Below, one piece after another: positions 63,906 through 64,000 of a stretch of DNA of 64,000 bases. Numbering within the stretch: position 1 is the first letter of the stretch; the number at the start of each line of letters is the position of its first letter. Position numbers and translations under genes: made by a program. Source of the stretch: Agromyces laixinhei (GTDB lineage: Bacteria; Actinomycetota; Actinomycetes; Actinomycetales; Microbacteriaceae); contig NZ_CP040872.1 in the NCBI RefSeq assembly GCF_006337065.1, forward strand, positions 1,364,001 to 1,428,000, in the 5' to 3' direction. The notes under the pieces are model-generated. The model had not been told where the DNA came from and did not search any database. It saw nothing but the letters and a program-made list of their open reading frames with translations.

Positions 63906-64000
63906 TCATTCGGGCCCGGCCGGCGCCGCCCGCTTGTCGCGCCAGAGCACGACGGCGGCCAGGAACAGGCCGGCAAGCACGGCGATCACCGTCGCGAGCA
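63906..64000 (-). CDS. C-terminal end of a membrane protein (partial)
   Basis: The last 31 residues of a gene entering from the right edge: a hydrophobic helix (ATVIAVLAGLFLAAVVLW) followed by a short basic tail (RDKRAAPAGPE). Too little is present to name a family. Confidence 0.7.
   Translation of the reverse strand, partial: LATVIAVLAGLFLAAVVLWRDKRAAPAGPE

Overview
The window is 64 kb of very GC-rich DNA with dense genes, ATGA/GTGA stop-start overlaps, frequent GTG starts and many leaderless promoters (a TANNNT box 6-7 bases before the start codon). Gene content and protein style (MmcQ/YjbR-like, DUF6457, DUF6986, LigD polymerase, tRNA-Ser next to the SRP RNA, dnaX-recR, lysC, asd) point to an actinobacterium, most likely Microbacteriaceae (Agromyces-like). 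That placement is inferred from protein style, not from a database search.

Layout. 1-3.8 kb: 3' part of groEL, a Bcr/CflA drug exporter with a promoter and palindromic operator, and a PAP2 phosphatase. 3.8-29.2 kb is a contiguous molybdenum region. It holds respiratory nitrate reductase narGHJI (minus strand) with divergent narK; cofactor synthesis genes mogA, mobA (fused to DUF6457), moaC, two moeA, moaD, moeB, moaE and moaA; a molybdate ABC transporter modABC headed by an HTH-TOBE regulator with a very clear self-control site; a guanine-deaminase-like gene; and xanthine dehydrogenase xdhABC. 29.4-34.8 kb continues purine breakdown: a DUF6986 aldolase-like protein, ureidoglycine aminohydrolase, allantoinase, OHCU decarboxylase, HIU hydrolase and uricase. 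Together these would take guanine or xanthine through urate and allantoin towards glyoxylate and ammonia. Allantoate amidohydrolase is not in the window. Nitrate respiration and xanthine oxidation both need the cofactor made by the genes between them.

34.9-38.2 kb is a three-gene overlapping operon (saccharopine-dehydrogenase-like, GNAT, N-succinylamino-acid-racemase/OSBS type). 38.4-43.6 kb has an APH-type kinase, a stand-alone LigD polymerase domain, a small membrane protein, a HerA/DUF853 ATPase and a PH-like membrane protein. 43.7-47.4 kb has tRNA-Ser(GGA), SRP RNA, pta and ackA. 47.5-51.1 kb has an HTH repressor with its MFS pump, a fatty acid desaturase and a DksA/TraR protein. 51.2-58.3 kb is housekeeping: dnaX, recR, an NTF2-like protein, a membrane protein, lysC and asd. 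58.3-64 kb has a MerR regulator with a divergent membrane protein, a VOC protein, mqo, an ABC-F protein with a long leader, and the end of a membrane protein.

The most unusual signals are outside the genes. Four intergenic elements, each exactly 70 bp, share one plan: an octamer of form NGTMGGAS, repeated directly 19 bases later, then both copies again inverted. The octamer CGGATGCC/GGCATCCG is strongly over-represented and twice forms terminator stems, like an uptake or architecture signal. Several genes have short tandem duplications that span their stop codons. No phage, IS element or CRISPR array was seen.
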